Origin: Burkholderiaceae bacterium
Lineage (GTDB): Bacteria; Pseudomonadota; Gammaproteobacteria; Burkholderiales; Burkholderiaceae_C
Assembly: GCA_014879655.1 (NCBI GenBank)
Contig: JACSRS010000097.1
Location: 1 to 50,203, forward strand
Direction of reading: 5' to 3'
Length of the DNA: 50,203 nt
Both the position numbers and the translations under genes were made by a program. This document shows, piece by piece, positions 1-10,315 of this stretch. Positions within the stretch are counted from its first letter, which is position 1; every line of letters begins with the position of its first letter. Below the pieces are notes generated by a model, which was given only the letters and a program-made list of their open reading frames with translations, searched no databases and was not told where the DNA came from.

Positions 1-939
1 CAGCATCGGGTTGGGCAGGTTGGCCGGCTCCTTGAACTCGAAGTTGAAGTCGGCGGCGGCCAGCACCGGTGCGATCTTTTCCATTCGCTCCAGGGCCTTG
101 ACCCTGCTTTGCGCCTGCTTGGCCTTGCTGGCTTTGGCCTTGAAGCGGTCGATGAATTTCTGCAGGTGCGCGATCTTGTCCTGCTGCTTGCTGAACGTGG
201 CCTGCTGCAGCTCGATCTGCTGCGCGCGAAGGGTTTCAAACTCGCTGTAGTTGCCGCCATAGCGGGTGAGCTGCTGGTTGTCGATGTGCACGGTAACGTT
301 GGTCACCGCGTCGAGAAACTCGCGGTCGTGGCTGATGACGATCAGCGTGCCTTCATAACGCTTGAGCCAGGCTTCCAGCCAGACCAGCGCATCCAGGTCC
401 AGGTGGTTGGTGGGTTCGTCCAGCAGCAGCAGGTCGCTGGGGCACATCAGTGCGCGCGCGAGCTGTAGCCGCATGCGCCAGCCGCCGGAAAAGCTGTTCA
501 CCGGCGCATCGAGTTCGCTGACCTTGAAGCCCAACCCGAGGATCAGCGCCTGCGCGCGCGGCACGGCGTCGTGCTCACCGGCGTCGGCCAGATCGGTGTA
601 GGCGTGAGCGATGGCCATGCCGTCGTCGCTGGCTTCGGCCGCCGTCAGCGCCTCTTTCAGTTCCATTAGCCGGGTATCGCCGCCCAGCACGAAGTCGGTG
701 GCGGACTCGTCGGTCTCGGGCATGTTCTGCGCGACCTGACCCATGCGCCAGTGTCTGGGCAGCGAAAAATCGCCGGCGTCCTCGTGCAGGCTGCCGTTGA
801 ACAGGCCGAACAGGGTGGATTTGCCGGCGCCATTGCGGCCGACCAGACCCACTTTTTCGCCCGGATTCAGGGTCAGCGAGACGTTGTCGAGCAGGACCTT
901 CGCGCTGCGGCGAAGGGTGACGTTCTTGAGGGTGATCAT
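1..939 (-). CDS. ABC-F family ATPase, YheS-like (3' end outside window)
   Basis: N-terminal 313 codons of a soluble ABC-F protein; the gene continues past the left edge. The first nucleotide-binding domain is complete: Walker A GRNGAGKST at residues 34-42, a signature starting FSGGWRMRLQLARAL, and Walker B LLLLDEPTNHLDLD. It is followed by the charged inter-domain linker (RFKAKASKAKQAQSRVKAL) typical of ABC-F proteins. Wording of the signature and linker is closest to E. coli YheS rather than Uup or EttA. ABC-F proteins act on the ribosome and have no membrane domain. The ATG overlaps the prmB stop codon (ATGA), so the two are probably translationally coupled. The second ATPase domain cannot be seen, so the exact subfamily is inferred from the first half only. 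Confidence 0.9.
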   Translation of the reverse strand, partial: MITLKNVTLRRSAKVLLDNVSLTLNPGEKVGLVGRNGAGKSTLFGLFNGSLHEDAGDFSLPRHWRMGQVAQNMPETDESATDFVLGGDTRLMELKEALTAAEASDDGMAIAHAYTDLADAGEHDAVPRAQALILGLGFKVSELDAPVNSFSGGWRMRLQLARALMCPSDLLLLDEPTNHLDLDALVWLEAWLKRYEGTLIVISHDREFLDAVTNVTVHIDNQQLTRYGGNYSEFETLRAQQIELQQATFSKQQDKIAHLQKFIDRFKAKASKAKQAQSRVKALERMEKIAPVLAAADFNFEFKEPANLPNPML

Positions 940-1874
940 GCAGGGTTGGTGTTCGCCGGTGCGGAACTGTTCCACGCCAGCAGCGATTCCCGTGTCAGCA
1001 GCAGCACCTGGTCGTCGCCGGCACTGGTTTCGAGCCAGACGGCTTCAAGCTGGGGGAAAGCGGTTTCAAAATGATCGCGTTCGTTGCCGATTTCCAGCAC
1101 CAGAACCGCGTCGTCGTTCATGTGGTCCGGCGCGTCGGCGAGCAGCTTCCGGATGAAATCCATGCCATCGGTGCCACCGGCCAGCGCCAGCGCCGGTTCG
1201 GCCAGGAATTCCGCCGGCAGGTCGTGCATGCTGGCGGCGTTGACATAAGGCGGGTTGCACAGGATCAGGTCGTAACGGCCGGGCAGGGCGGCGAAACCAT
1301 CGGAGCGGATCAGCTGCACGCGCGGCTGCAGGCCGTGGCGCTCCACGTTGATGCGAGCCACCGCCAGCGCGTCGGTTGACAGGTCACTGGCGTCGACCAC
1401 CACGTCCGGCCAGGTCAGCGCTGCCAGGATCGAAAGACTGCCGTTGCCGGTGCACAGGTCCAGCACCGAGCGCGTGTGTGCGCTCAGCCAAGGGTCGATG
1501 CTGCCGCCGAACTCGGGGTGGGCCAGCAGTTCGGCAATCAGGCTGCGCGGCACGATGACGCGCTCGTCCACGTAAAACGGCAGGCCTTGCAGCCAGGCTT
1601 CGCGCGTCAGGTAGGCGGCAGGTACGCGGCGCTCGATGCGCGCACGCACCAGATCGGCCACCGCGCCGGCTTTCTCGGCGTCCACGGGTTCATCGGCCAT
1701 CGACAACGGGCCTTCCAGATCGGTATCCAGTGGCAGGCCCAGCTTCCACAGCACCAGCCAGGCGGCCTCGTCTTCAGCGTTGGTTGTGCCGTGGCCGAAG
1801 CTCACGCCGGCGGCGGCCAGTTGGCGGGCTGCGTCGTCGATCAGCCCGATCACGGTGGTCGGTTGCCCGCTCAT
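936..1874 (-). CDS. prmB: Ribosomal protein L3 N5-glutamine methyltransferase PrmB
   Basis: 312-residue class I SAM-dependent methyltransferase of the HemK/PrmA-B family. The N-terminal helical part (about 1-100) precedes SAM motif [10 protein letters not shown] (137-145) and the catalytic NPPY motif (207-210), which binds the target glutamine amide. PrmB methylates a glutamine of ribosomal protein L3. It is told from PrmC (release-factor methylase) by the long N-terminal region and the [14 protein letters not shown] wording, which matches E. coli PrmB. It overlaps dapE by 4 bases upstream and the ABC-F gene by 3 bases downstream, so all three are likely on one transcript. Confidence 0.93.
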   Translation of the reverse strand: MSGQPTTVIGLIDDAARQLAAAGVSFGHGTTNAEDEAAWLVLWKLGLPLDTDLEGPLSMADEPVDAEKAGAVADLVRARIERRVPAAYLTREAWLQGLPFYVDERVIVPRSLIAELLAHPEFGGSIDPWLSAHTRSVLDLCTGNGSLSILAALTWPDVVVDASDLSTDALAVARINVERHGLQPRVQLIRSDGFAALPGRYDLILCNPPYVNAASMHDLPAEFLAEPALALAGGTDGMDFIRKLLADAPDHMNDDAVLVLEIGNERDHFETAFPQLEAVWLETSAGDDQVLLLTRESLLAWNSSAPANTNPA

Positions 1875-3046
1875 CGCGCCAGCCCGTCATCCAGGTGCTC
1901 GAGCACGCGCCGGTAGATGTTTTTCAGCGGTTCGATATCGGCCACCGGCAGGCATTCGTCGATCTTGTGAATGGTGGCATTGGTAGGGCCGAGCTCGATC
2001 ACCTGCGGGCAGATCCGCGCGATGAAGCGTCCGTCGCTGGTGCCGCCGGTGGTCGACAGCTGGGTTTCGATGCCCGCTTCGTCGCGAATGGCCTGCTGCA
2101 CTGCCGCCACCAGCGTGCCCGGTGGCGTGAGGAAGGGCAGGCCGCCAACGGTCCAGGTCAGCGTGTGCTCGATCCTGTGGCGCTGCAGCACTTTGGTCAG
2201 GCGGGTCTGCAGGTCTTCTGGCGTCGATTCGGTGCTGAAGCGGAAGTTGAAGTCGACCACCACTTCGCCGGGGATCACGTTACTGGCGCCGGTGCCGCCA
2301 TGGATGTTGCTGACCTGCCAGGTGGTCGGCGGGAAATAGTCGTTGCCGGCGTCCCACTGCGTGGCCACCAGCTCGGCCAGCGCAGGCGCCAGCTCGTGAA
2401 TCGGGTTGCGTGCCAGATGCGGGTAGGCGATATGCCCCTGGATTCCCTTGACGACGAGCTTGCCGCTCATGGTGCCGCGCCGGCCGTTCTTGATCATGTC
2501 GCCGGTTCGCTCGATCGAGGTTGGCTCGCCGACGATGCAGAAGTCGGGCGTGTCGACGCGGGTTTTCAGCATCTCGCAGACCACCACGGTGCCGTCGGTC
2601 GCCGGGCCTTCCTCGTCGCTGGTCAGTAGAAAGGCGATGGTCAGCGGTGAAGCCGGCCGCGCCGAAACGAATTCTTCCACCGCAACCACCATCGCGGCCA
2701 GCGAAGTCTTCATGTCGCTGGCGCCGCGCCCAAAGAGCTTGCCGTCACGGTGCGAGGGCGTGAACGGGTCGGTGGTCCACTGCGCGAGCGGACCGGTCGG
2801 CACGACGTCGACATGGCCGGCAAAAGCAATGGTTTTTGTAGCCGAAGGCGACTGGTCGACGCTGGCTGGGAGGCGTTTTGCCCACAAATTTCGCACCCGG
2901 AAGTCCGGGGGGCCGCTCTCGATCAGCTCACAGGCAAAGCCCAGCGGCGTCAGCCGCGAGACGATCAGGTCCAGGCAGCCGCCGTCTTCCGGCGTGACCG
3001 ACGGCATGGAAATCAGTTGTTCAGCAAGGCGCAGTGTGGCGGACAT
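1871..3046 (-). CDS. dapE: Succinyl-diaminopimelate desuccinylase DapE
   Basis: 391-residue M20-family zinc hydrolase that removes succinate from N-succinyl-LL-diaminopimelate in lysine/peptidoglycan precursor synthesis. Visible active-site pieces are AGHVD (zinc-binding H78), GRGASDMK (D111) and [12 protein letters not shown] (E145/E146), and the C-terminal [13 protein letters not shown] and [13 protein letters not shown] blocks match E. coli DapE closely. Residues about 56-72 ([17 protein letters not shown]) are roughly nine residues longer than in E. coli. This stretch is encoded by a copy of a dispersed repeat (2830-2880) that also occurs between genes in this window. No Shine-Dalgarno is obvious; a GC hairpin lies just ahead of the ATG. 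Confidence 0.96.
   Translation of the reverse strand: MSATLRLAEQLISMPSVTPEDGGCLDLIVSRLTPLGFACELIESGPPDFRVRNLWAKRLPASVDQSPSATKTIAFAGHVDVVPTGPLAQWTTDPFTPSHRDGKLFGRGASDMKTSLAAMVVAVEEFVSARPASPLTIAFLLTSDEEGPATDGTVVVCEMLKTRVDTPDFCIVGEPTSIERTGDMIKNGRRGTMSGKLVVKGIQGHIAYPHLARNPIHELAPALAELVATQWDAGNDYFPPTTWQVSNIHGGTGASNVIPGEVVVDFNFRFSTESTPEDLQTRLTKVLQRHRIEHTLTWTVGGLPFLTPPGTLVAAVQQAIRDEAGIETQLSTTGGTSDGRFIARICPQVIELGPTNATIHKIDECLPVADIEPLKNIYRRVLEHLDDGLAR
2830..2880 (-). repeat. Dispersed repeat family A, copy inside dapE
   Basis: Read on the minus strand this contains CCAGCGTCGACCAG, then CGGCTACAAAAACC, matching the family A pattern CCAGCGTC(A/G)AATGG followed about 12-16 bases later by GCTAT and an A/T-rich end. 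It lies in frame within dapE (codons about 56-72), exactly where the protein is longer than E. coli DapE. Divergence from the intergenic copies suggests an old insertion adapted to coding. Confidence 0.65.
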
Positions 3047-3053
3047 GGCAGGC

Positions 3054-3070
3054 GCGGCCCGGTGGGCCGC
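3054..3070 (-). promoter_or_regulatory. GC hairpin in the dapE leader
   Basis: A perfect 7-bp stem (GCGGCCC/GGGCCGC) with a 3-base loop ends 7 bases before the dapE ATG, where a ribosome binding site would be expected. It could damp translation initiation. Only the inverted repeat is seen; any function is inference. Confidence 0.35.
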
Positions 3071-3116
3071 AGAGTATGTAAATGACGGATGGCTGCGACG
3101 CGAAGCCAGCGACGAT

Positions 3117-4316
3117 CTAGGCCGGTGAACCGGCCGCCGGTTTCACCGCCGGTTTGGCAGGCGGCTCGTGACCGCCCTGGTAGACGTCAAGCGTGATGTC
3201 GGTGAACGACGGCTCGTCGCTCTGGTGTTCGGCTTCATCGGGCAGTTCCTTCTTGGAGAAGTCGTTTTGCAGCCGCCACATCAGGTTGGTCGGGGAGTCG
3301 GCGTGGGCAATGCCTTCCTTGCGGTCGATCTTGCCCTCTGTGATCAGACGGGCGATGTCCTGCTCGAACGTCTGCGACCCTTCCGCCAGCGCGTTGTTCA
3401 TGTTCTCCTTGATGGCGGAGAAGTCGCCCATTTCAATCAGTTCGGCGATCAGCCGGCTGTTGAGCATGACCTCCACCGCCGGTACGCGGGTGTTGTGCAC
3501 GGTGCGCAGCAGCCGCTGCGAGACGATGGCCTTCAGGGCGGACGCCAGGTCCCCCAGCATGGTGGGGCGCACCTCGGCCGGGTAGAAGCTCAGGATGCGG
3601 TTCAGCGCCTGGTAGCTGTTGTTGGCGTGCATCGTCGCCAGGCACAGGTGGCCCGATTGCGCGTAGGCGATGGAGGCCGACATGGTCTCGCGATCTCGGA
3701 TCTCGCCGATCATGATCACATCGGGCGCCTGGCGCAGCGCGTTCTTCAGGCCGATGGCCAGCGACTGAGTGTCGCTGCCCACCTCGCGCTGGTTCACCAC
3801 GGATTTCTTGTTGCGAAAGATGAATTCGACCGGGTCTTCGATGGTCAGGATGTGCCCGGGCTGGTTTTCGTTGCGATGGTCCAGCATCGATGCCAGCGTG
3901 GTCGACTTGCCCGCGCCGGTGGCGCCGACCATCAGGATCAGGCCACGCTTCTCGCTGACCAGATCGTTCAGGATCGGTGGCAGGTTCAGCGTTGCGAGCG
4001 CCGGAATGTCGCTGGAGATGTAGCGGATGACGGCGGCATAGGTGCCGCGCTGGCGCATCGCGCTCAGGCGGAAATTGCCGACGTCGGCCAGCGGAATCGC
4101 CATGTTCAGCTCGCCGGTTTCCTTCAGTTCTTCGATGCGGTTGGGAGGGACGACCTCCATCAGCAGATTCAGCGTGGCTTCAACAGGCAGCACCTGGCTG
4201 TTCATCGCAATGCAGTTGCCATTGATCTTGATGATCGCCGGCGAATGCGCTGACAGGTAGACGTCCGACGCCTTGCGCTCCGCCATCAGGCGAAGAATGC
4301 GGTCCATCATGCTCAT
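3117..4316 (-). CDS. PilT/PilU-family type IV pilus retraction ATPase
   Basis: 399-residue hexameric secretion ATPase of the PilT/PilU class, expected at the inner-membrane base of type IV pili to power retraction. Walker A is GATGAGKST (131-139), the Walker B region [10 protein letters not shown] (199-208), and the His-box region reads [11 protein letters not shown]. The overall length and the C-terminal tail beyond the PilT core ([13 protein letters not shown], then a Pro/Lys-rich end) fit PilU better than PilT. I chose the ATG at 4316 because GAGGAG lies 8 bases ahead; an in-frame ORF extends 24 codons further upstream without a good site. It sits alone between dapE and dapD with no other pilus gene nearby. 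Confidence 0.88.
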   Translation of the reverse strand: MSMMDRILRLMAERKASDVYLSAHSPAIIKINGNCIAMNSQVLPVEATLNLLMEVVPPNRIEELKETGELNMAIPLADVGNFRLSAMRQRGTYAAVIRYISSDIPALATLNLPPILNDLVSEKRGLILMVGATGAGKSTTLASMLDHRNENQPGHILTIEDPVEFIFRNKKSVVNQREVGSDTQSLAIGLKNALRQAPDVIMIGEIRDRETMSASIAYAQSGHLCLATMHANNSYQALNRILSFYPAEVRPTMLGDLASALKAIVSQRLLRTVHNTRVPAVEVMLNSRLIAELIEMGDFSAIKENMNNALAEGSQTFEQDIARLITEGKIDRKEGIAHADSPTNLMWRLQNDFSKKELPDEAEHQSDEPSFTDITLDVYQGGHEPPAKPAVKPAAGSPA

Positions 4317-4418
4317 GACTCGACTCCTCGGTGTCTCACACAAATGCCATGCTGAGCCATTGCGGGCCCGAACGCAAGACCGGCCCAAGCCGCGCAGCCG
4401 CCGTGGCGACCGCCGAGA

Positions 4419-5243
4419 TCAATCGCGCAGCAGGTCATTGAGGCTGGTCTTGGCGCGCGTCTGCGCGTCTACGCGCTTGACGATGACCGCGCAGTACAGG
4501 CTGTACTTGCCGTCGGCGCTGGGCAGGTTGCCCGACACCACCACCGAACCGGCAGGGATGCGGCCGTAGGTGACCTCGCCGGTGGCACGGTCGTAGATTT
4601 TGGTGCTCTGACCGATGTAGACGCCCATCGAGATCACGGAGTTTTCTTCGACGATCACGCCTTCCACCACTTCGGAGCGGGCGCCGATGAAGCAGTTGTC
4701 TTCAATGATGGTCGGGCCGGCCTGCACCGGTTCGAGCACGCCGCCGATGCCGACACCGCCCGACAGGTGCACATTCTTGCCGATCTGCGCGCAGGAACCC
4801 ACCGTGGCCCAGGTGTCGACCATCGTCGACTCGTCCACATAGGCGCCGATGTTCACGTAGCTGGGCATCAGGATCGCGCCCCTGGCCACAAAGCTGCCCC
4901 GGCGCGCCACGGCCGGCGGTACCACCCGCACGCCGGTCGCCTTCATTTCGTCGGCGCTCAGGCCGGAGAACTTGGTGGGAACCTTGTCGTAAAAGCCCAG
5001 GTCGCCCGACTGGATGATCTCGTTGTCGCGCAGGCGGAAAGACAGCAGCACGGCTTTTTTGATCCACTGGTGCACGGTCCATTTGCCGACGGACTCGCGG
5101 GTGGCCACGCGCAGGCGGCCGGCGTCGAGTTCGGCGATCACATGCTCAACCGCATCGCGGATTTCGGCCGGTGCAGAGGCGGCGGAGAGGCTGGCGCGGT
5201 TTTCCCACGCGTTGTCGATCAGGGTCTGGAGGGCTTGGGTCAT
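4419..5243 (-). CDS. dapD: Tetrahydrodipicolinate N-succinyltransferase DapD
   Basis: 274 residues, the same length as E. coli DapD, and near-identical through the left-handed beta-helix core (for example [19 protein letters not shown] and [16 protein letters not shown]). The hexapeptide-repeat trimer transfers succinyl from succinyl-CoA to tetrahydrodipicolinate, the step before DapC. The start is the ATG giving [10 protein letters not shown], which aligns with the family; an upstream ORF extension of 27 codons overlaps dapC and looks non-coding. The gene starts 29 bases after the dapC stop, so dapC and dapD are likely cotranscribed. The ribosome binding site is poor. Confidence 0.97.
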   Translation of the reverse strand: MTQALQTLIDNAWENRASLSAASAPAEIRDAVEHVIAELDAGRLRVATRESVGKWTVHQWIKKAVLLSFRLRDNEIIQSGDLGFYDKVPTKFSGLSADEMKATGVRVVPPAVARRGSFVARGAILMPSYVNIGAYVDESTMVDTWATVGSCAQIGKNVHLSGGVGIGGVLEPVQAGPTIIEDNCFIGARSEVVEGVIVEENSVISMGVYIGQSTKIYDRATGEVTYGRIPAGSVVVSGNLPSADGKYSLYCAVIVKRVDAQTRAKTSLNDLLRD

Positions 5244-5272
5244 TTCGGGGTCGGTCGGGAGAGGGGGGCGGA

Positions 5273-6478
5273 TCAGCCCCGGGATTGCACAAACTGGACG
5301 ATGCGGCTGGCCGCTTCCACACACTCGGCGGTTTCGGCAACCAACGCCATTCGGACGCGGCCCCGGCCGGGGTTGTGGCCGGCCGATTCGCGCGCAAGGT
5401 AGCTGCCGGGCAGCACCGTCACATTGTATTGAGTGAAGAGTTCCCGGGCGAAAGCGGTGTCATCGCCGTCCCAGGCCGGCGGTACGCCGGCCCAAAGGTA
5501 AAAGGCGGCATCGGGCAGGCGCACGTCGAGCACGCTCTCGAGCATCGGCGTGACCTGGGCGAATTTTTCGCGGTACAGGCGCCGGTTTTCCTCCACATGC
5601 ACCTCATCGCCCCAGGCGGCGATGCTGGCCGCCTGCACCACCGGACTCATCGCGCTGCCGTGATAGGTGCGGTACAGCAGGAAAGGGCGGATCAGCGCGG
5701 CGTCGCCGGCGACAAACCCGCTGCGCAGGCCGGGCACGTTGCTGCGTTTGGACAGGCTGGTCAGCGCAATCAGGTTGCGAAAGTCGCTGCGGCCCAGCTT
5801 TGCAGCCGCCTCCAGGCCACCGAGCGGCGGCTCCTCGCGGAAATAGATTTCGCTGTAACACTCGTCCGACGCAATGACGAAGTCGTGCCGGTCGGACAGC
5901 GCAAACAGCTTTTCCCACTCGGACAGCGGCATCACCGCACCGGTGGGGTTGCCGGGCGAGCAGACGAACAGCAGTTGCGTCTTTGCCCAAACGGCGTCGG
6001 GCACGCTGTCCCAGTCCACCGCAAAATTGCGCGCCGGATCACTGGGTGCGTAGTAAGGCTGCGCCCCACCCAGCAGGGTGGCGCCTTCGTAGATCTGGTA
6101 GAACGGATTGGGCAGCACCACGGTGGCGTCGCTCCCCGAGGGGTCGATGACGGTCTGCGCCAGCGCGAACAGTGCCTCGCGCGAGCCATTGACCGGCAGC
6201 ACCTGCGTGGCCGGGTCCAGCGTCAAACCGTAACGGCGCTGCAGCCAGGCGGCGCAGGCTTCGCGCAATGGCGCGCTGCCGGCGGTGGCCGGGTAACTCG
6301 ACAGCCCGTCTTTCAGCGCGGCGGCCAGGGCGTCGCGGATGAACAGCGGGGTCTCGTGCCGCGGCTCGCCGATGCCCAGGCTGACCGGCACGTGGCGGGG
6401 GTCGGGCGTCACGCCTTCGAACAGCAGGCGCAGACGCTCGAACGGGTAGGGCTGGAGCCGGGACAGCAGGGGATTCAT
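5273..6478 (-). CDS. dapC: Succinyldiaminopimelate transaminase DapC
   Basis: 401-residue class I/II PLP aminotransferase. Visible motifs are NPTG (177-180), SDECYSEIY, and the PLP-lysine segment [10 protein letters not shown] (K244), plus the C-terminal arginine region [10 protein letters not shown] that binds the substrate carboxylate. It converts N-succinyl-2-amino-6-ketopimelate to succinyl-DAP. It is the first gene of the minus-strand dapC-dapD-ATPase-dapE-prmB run, so three consecutive enzymes of the succinylase pathway are together. The ATG is preceded by a -10-like GATAAT only 8 bases away, so the mRNA may be leaderless. Confidence 0.94.
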   Translation of the reverse strand: MNPLLSRLQPYPFERLRLLFEGVTPDPRHVPVSLGIGEPRHETPLFIRDALAAALKDGLSSYPATAGSAPLREACAAWLQRRYGLTLDPATQVLPVNGSREALFALAQTVIDPSGSDATVVLPNPFYQIYEGATLLGGAQPYYAPSDPARNFAVDWDSVPDAVWAKTQLLFVCSPGNPTGAVMPLSEWEKLFALSDRHDFVIASDECYSEIYFREEPPLGGLEAAAKLGRSDFRNLIALTSLSKRSNVPGLRSGFVAGDAALIRPFLLYRTYHGSAMSPVVQAASIAAWGDEVHVEENRRLYREKFAQVTPMLESVLDVRLPDAAFYLWAGVPPAWDGDDTAFARELFTQYNVTVLPGSYLARESAGHNPGRGRVRMALVAETAECVEAASRIVQFVQSRG

Positions 6479-6494
6479 GGATGGCGATTATCCC
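6476..6494 (-). promoter_or_regulatory. Start-proximal -10 element of dapC
   Basis: Minus strand reads GGGATAATCGCCATCC followed directly by the dapC ATG. The same 19 bases, start codon included, occur at map (17692-17710). GATAAT ending 8 bases before the ATG would place transcription start at or next to the start codon. No Shine-Dalgarno could fit. Confidence 0.55.
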
Positions 6495-6533
6495 CGCTCC
6501 GCCAGCGCAAGGGGGTCGACGGCTGTTTCAGCC

Positions 6534-6595
6534 AGAAAAACCGCAAAAACAGGATCAATCCAGCGTCAGATGGTGCATAAAAGCTATGGAAAACA
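6534..6595 (+). repeat. Dispersed repeat family A, intergenic copy upstream of smc
   Basis: Contains ATCCAGCGTCAGATGG followed by GCATAAAAGCTATGG, the family A core, with an A-rich stretch on its left. It lies in the 250-base gap between the divergent dapC and smc genes. The rest of that gap has a short GC hairpin (about 6606-6622) and a weak -10-like TATCAT near 6637. Confidence 0.7.
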
Positions 6596-6728
6596 GAGCA
6601 TCCGGGTCGGGCCGCTGGCCCGGAAGGCTGCACGGTATCATCTGCGGTGTCCGGCTGCCCGTCTGCCGCCGGCATTTCTTTTGAATCCAACAGCCTGGCC
6701 TTTCGCCGGCCATTGACGGACACGTCCG

Positions 6729-9700
6729 GTGCGTCTCAATTCGATCAAGTTATCAGGGTTCAAATCCTTTTCCGAGCCCACCAATTTTCTGCTGCCCGGC
6801 CAGCTGGTCGGCGTGGTGGGTCCCAACGGCTGCGGCAAGTCCAACATCATGGATGCGGTGCGCTGGGTGCTGGGCGAAAGCCGCGCCAGCGAGCTGCGCG
6901 GCGAGTCGATGCAGGACGTCATCTTCAACGGCACCAACACCCGCAAACCCGCCAGCCGCGCCAGCGTGGAGCTGGTGTTTGACAATGCCGACCACCGCGC
7001 CGGCGGCCAGTGGGGCCAGTTTGCCGAGATCGCTGTCAAGCGCGTGCTGACGCGCGACGGCACCAGCAGCTACTACATCAACAACCAGCCGGTGCGCCGG
7101 CGCGACGTGCACGACGTGTTCCTGGGCACCGGCCTGGGGCCGCGTGCCTACGCCATCATCGGTCAGGGCACCATCAGCCGCATCATCGAGTCGCGCCCGG
7201 AAGAGCTGCGGCTGTTCCTTGAAGAAGCAGCTGGCGTCTCGCGCTACAAGGAGCGGCGGCGCGAGACCGAAAACCGCCTGAGCGACACGCGCGAGAACCT
7301 GACCCGCGTCGAAGACATCCTGCGCGAGCTCAATGCCAACCTCGAAAAGCTCGAAAAGCAGGCCGAGGTCGCGCAGCGCTACCAGAGGCTGCAGGCCGAT
7401 GCGACGCTGAAACAGAACCAGCTGTGGTTTCTCAAGCGCGCCGAGAGCGACGCCGAGCAGCACCGGCTGAAGGCCGACGCCGACCAGGCCGTCAATGCGC
7501 TGGAAGCGCGCGTGGCCGAGCTGCGCCAGGTCGAGTCCGAACTGGAGACCGTGCGCCAGGCGCATTACGACGCCGGCGACCAGGTCAACCAGGCGCAAGG
7601 GCGCTTGTACGAGGCAAGCGCCGAGGTGGGCCGGCTCGAAGCCGAGATCCGCTTTGTCGTCGAAGGCCGCCAGCGCGTCGAGCAGCGCCTGCGCCAGTTG
7701 CAGGAGCAGACCGCGCAGTGGGCCGCCCGCCACACCGACGCCCAGACCGAGAGCGAAAGCCTGACCATCCAGGCCGGGCAGGCCGAAGAGTCGGCCGAAA
7801 CGCTGAACGCGCGGCTCGAAGAGCAGGCTGGCGTTCTGCCCGATCTGGAAGACGCGCTGCGCCAGGCTCAGGGTCGCGCAAACGCCCAGCGCACCAGCGT
7901 CAACGAGGTGCAGCAGCAGCTGCAGGTGCTGGCAGCCGAGCAGCGCCACATCGAAGAACAATCGCGCCAGCTGGCGCAGCGGCGCGACCGGCTGAGCGCC
8001 GACCGCCAGTCGCTGTCGGCGCCTGACGAGCAACGCCTGACCCAGCTCAACCAGCAACTGGCGCAGCTGACCGAGGCCGCCGAGACCGCCGATGCCCGCC
8101 TGCACGAGTTGCAGGAGCAGGTACCGCAGCTGGACGACGACCGGCGCAAACGCCAGCAGGCAGCCAACGAGGAAAGCGGCCGCCAGGCGGCGCTGGCGGC
8201 GCGGCTCGACGCACTGAAGGCGCTGCAGGACAAGGTCCGCATCGACGGCAAGCTCAAGCCCTGGCTGACCCGGCACGGGCTCGACGGTCTGCAGGGCCTG
8301 TGGAGCCGGCTGCACATCCAGAGCGGGTGGGAAAACGCCCTCGAAGCCGCTCTGCGCGAGCGCCTGGGTGCGCTGGAAGTCTCGCGCCTCGAACTGGTGC
8401 GTGCTTTTGCCGCCGACGCGCCGCCGGCCCGGCTGGCCTTCTACCACCCGCCGCCGGTGGCGGCGCCCGCCGGCGCGAGCGCGCTGCCGCGCCTGTCCGA
8501 CCTGCTGCGGCTGGGTGACGCCTCGCAGTCGGCGCTGCTGGCTGACTGGCTCAGCGGCTGCTACACCGCCGCCAGCCTGGACGAAGCGCTCGCCGCGCGC
8601 GAGCGCCTGCAACCGGGCGAGGTCATCTACGTGCAGGGCGGCCACGCCGTGGGCCCGCACAGTGTCAGTTTTTACGCACCCGACAACGAGCAGGCCGGCC
8701 TGCTGGCGCGGGCCCAGGAAATCGAGAACCTCGAACGTCAGCTCAAAGCGCAGTCGCTGATTGGCGAAGAGGCCAGGGCCGCGCTGGTGCGGGCCGAGAC
8801 TGCCTATGCCGATGCCGCTCAGCGCCTGACGTCAGCGCGGCGCGAGGCATCGGAAGCGCGCGAGCGCGCGCATGCCAGCCAGGTGGAGACCCTGCGCCTG
8901 AACCAGCAGGCCGAGCAGTCGCGCGCCCGCAGTCAGCAGATCGAGGCCGATCTGGGCGAGATCGATGCCCAGCTGGAGGCGCTGCAGGAGCGCCGCGTCA
9001 CCGCCGAAGCGCGCTTCGAGTCGCTGGACATGCAGCTGGCCGACAGCCAGGAGCGCCATGCGCAGCTGGACGAGCGGGTCATAGAGGCCGAGCGCCAGCT
9101 GGGCGCCAGCCGCGAGCAGCAGCGGGGGCTGGAGCGTCAGGCGCAAGAGGCCGCTTTTGCCCGGCGCAGCCTGCAGGCCCGGCTGGCCGAACTGGCGCGG
9201 GCGATGGAAACCGCCACGCAGCAAACCGCCGGCATCGAGCAGGAAGAGGCGCGCGCCCGCGACGAACTCTCGCGCCTGACCGATGCGGCCGCGCAGGCGG
9301 GGTTGCAGGACGCGCTGACATTGAAAGTTGCACGTGAGGCCGAACTGGGCCAGCGGCGCAGCAGCTACGACGACCTGACCGCGCGACTGCGGGCCAGCGA
9401 CGAGCGGCGCCTGAAGCTTGAACGCGAGCTCGAACCGATGCGCCAGCGCATCACCGATCTGCAGCTGAAGGAGCAGGCGGCGCGGCTGGGCCTGGAACAA
9501 TACGACCAGCTGCTGGCCGACGCGCAGGCCGACCTGGCCGCGCTGGCCGAGTCGGTGGCCGAAGGCAAGCTGCGCCTGGCCGGCCTGCCCGGCGAGATCG
9601 ACCGGCTGCACCGCGAAATCAACGCGCTGGGCCCGGTCAACCTGGCCGCTCTGGACGAACTGGCGACGGCGCGCGAACGCAAGCAGTTCCTGGACGCGCA

Positions 9701-10244
9701 GACCGCCGATCTGACCGAGGCCATGACCACGCTGGAAGACGCGATCCGCAAGATCGACGCTGAAACCCGCGAAATGCTTGGCCAGACCTTCAACACCGTG
9801 AACGAGCACTTCGGCCGAATGTTCCCCGAATTGTTCGGCGGCGGCAATGCACGGCTGGTGATGACCGGCGGCGAGATTCTCGACTCCGGCGTGCAGGTGA
9901 TGGCGCAGCCGCCGGGCAAGAAGAACCAGACCATTCACCTGCTGTCCGGCGGGGAAAAGGCGCTGACCGCGATTGCGCTGGTGTTTGCCATCTTCCAGCT
10001 CAATCCGGCGCCTTTCTGTCTGCTCGACGAGGTGGACGCGCCGCTGGACGACGCCAACACCGAGCGATATGCCAAACTGGTGCGCAGCATGGCGCGCGAA
10101 ACGCAGTTCCTGTTCATCAGTCACAACAAGATCGCGATGGAAATGGCCGAGCAGCTGATCGGTGTGACGATGCAGGAGCAGGGCGTGTCGCGCATCGTGG
10201 CGGTCGACATGGAAGCGGCGGTCGGCATGACCGACGCCGCCTGA
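6729..10244 (+). CDS. smc: Chromosome segregation/condensation ATPase SMC
   Basis: 1171 residues, normal for bacterial SMC. Walker A GPNGCGKSN is at 31-39, two long coiled-coil arms flank a hinge at about 510-660 (LKPWLTRHGLDGLQGLW starts it), and the C-terminal head has the LSGGEKALTAIAL signature near 1070 followed by Walker B FCLLDEVDAPLDD. The protein forms the ring that organises and helps segregate the chromosome with ScpA/ScpB, which are not in this window. The start codon is GTG at 6729, giving the family N-terminus (M)RLNSIKLSGFKSF. zipA-like and ligA follow in the same direction. Confidence 0.97.
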   Translation: MRLNSIKLSGFKSFSEPTNFLLPGQLVGVVGPNGCGKSNIMDAVRWVLGESRASELRGESMQDVIFNGTNTRKPASRASVELVFDNADHRAGGQWGQFAEIAVKRVLTRDGTSSYYINNQPVRRRDVHDVFLGTGLGPRAYAIIGQGTISRIIESRPEELRLFLEEAAGVSRYKERRRETENRLSDTRENLTRVEDILRELNANLEKLEKQAEVAQRYQRLQADATLKQNQLWFLKRAESDAEQHRLKADADQAVNALEARVAELRQVESELETVRQAHYDAGDQVNQAQGRLYEASAEVGRLEAEIRFVVEGRQRVEQRLRQLQEQTAQWAARHTDAQTESESLTIQAGQAEESAETLNARLEEQAGVLPDLEDALRQAQGRANAQRTSVNEVQQQLQVLAAEQRHIEEQSRQLAQRRDRLSADRQSLSAPDEQRLTQLNQQLAQLTEAAETADARLHELQEQVPQLDDDRRKRQQAANEESGRQAALAARLDALKALQDKVRIDGKLKPWLTRHGLDGLQGLWSRLHIQSGWENALEAALRERLGALEVSRLELVRAFAADAPPARLAFYHPPPVAAPAGASALPRLSDLLRLGDASQSALLADWLSGCYTAASLDEALAARERLQPGEVIYVQGGHAVGPHSVSFYAPDNEQAGLLARAQEIENLERQLKAQSLIGEEARAALVRAETAYADAAQRLTSARREASEARERAHASQVETLRLNQQAEQSRARSQQIEADLGEIDAQLEALQERRVTAEARFESLDMQLADSQERHAQLDERVIEAERQLGASREQQRGLERQAQEAAFARRSLQARLAELARAMETATQQTAGIEQEEARARDELSRLTDAAAQAGLQDALTLKVAREAELGQRRSSYDDLTARLRASDERRLKLERELEPMRQRITDLQLKEQAARLGLEQYDQLLADAQADLAALAESVAEGKLRLAGLPGEIDRLHREINALGPVNLAALDELATARERKQFLDAQTADLTEAMTTLEDAIRKIDAETREMLGQTFNTVNEHFGRMFPELFGGGNARLVMTGGEILDSGVQVMAQPPGKKNQTIHLLSGGEKALTAIALVFAIFQLNPAPFCLLDEVDAPLDDANTERYAKLVRSMARETQFLFISHNKIAMEMAEQLIGVTMQEQGVSRIVAVDMEAAVGMTDAA

Positions 10245-10315
10245 GTCGGTCGTGACGAAGCCAACGCCCGGGCGCTCGAAGGAACATTCAACGTGAATCC
10301 AGAGGTGACAAACGC

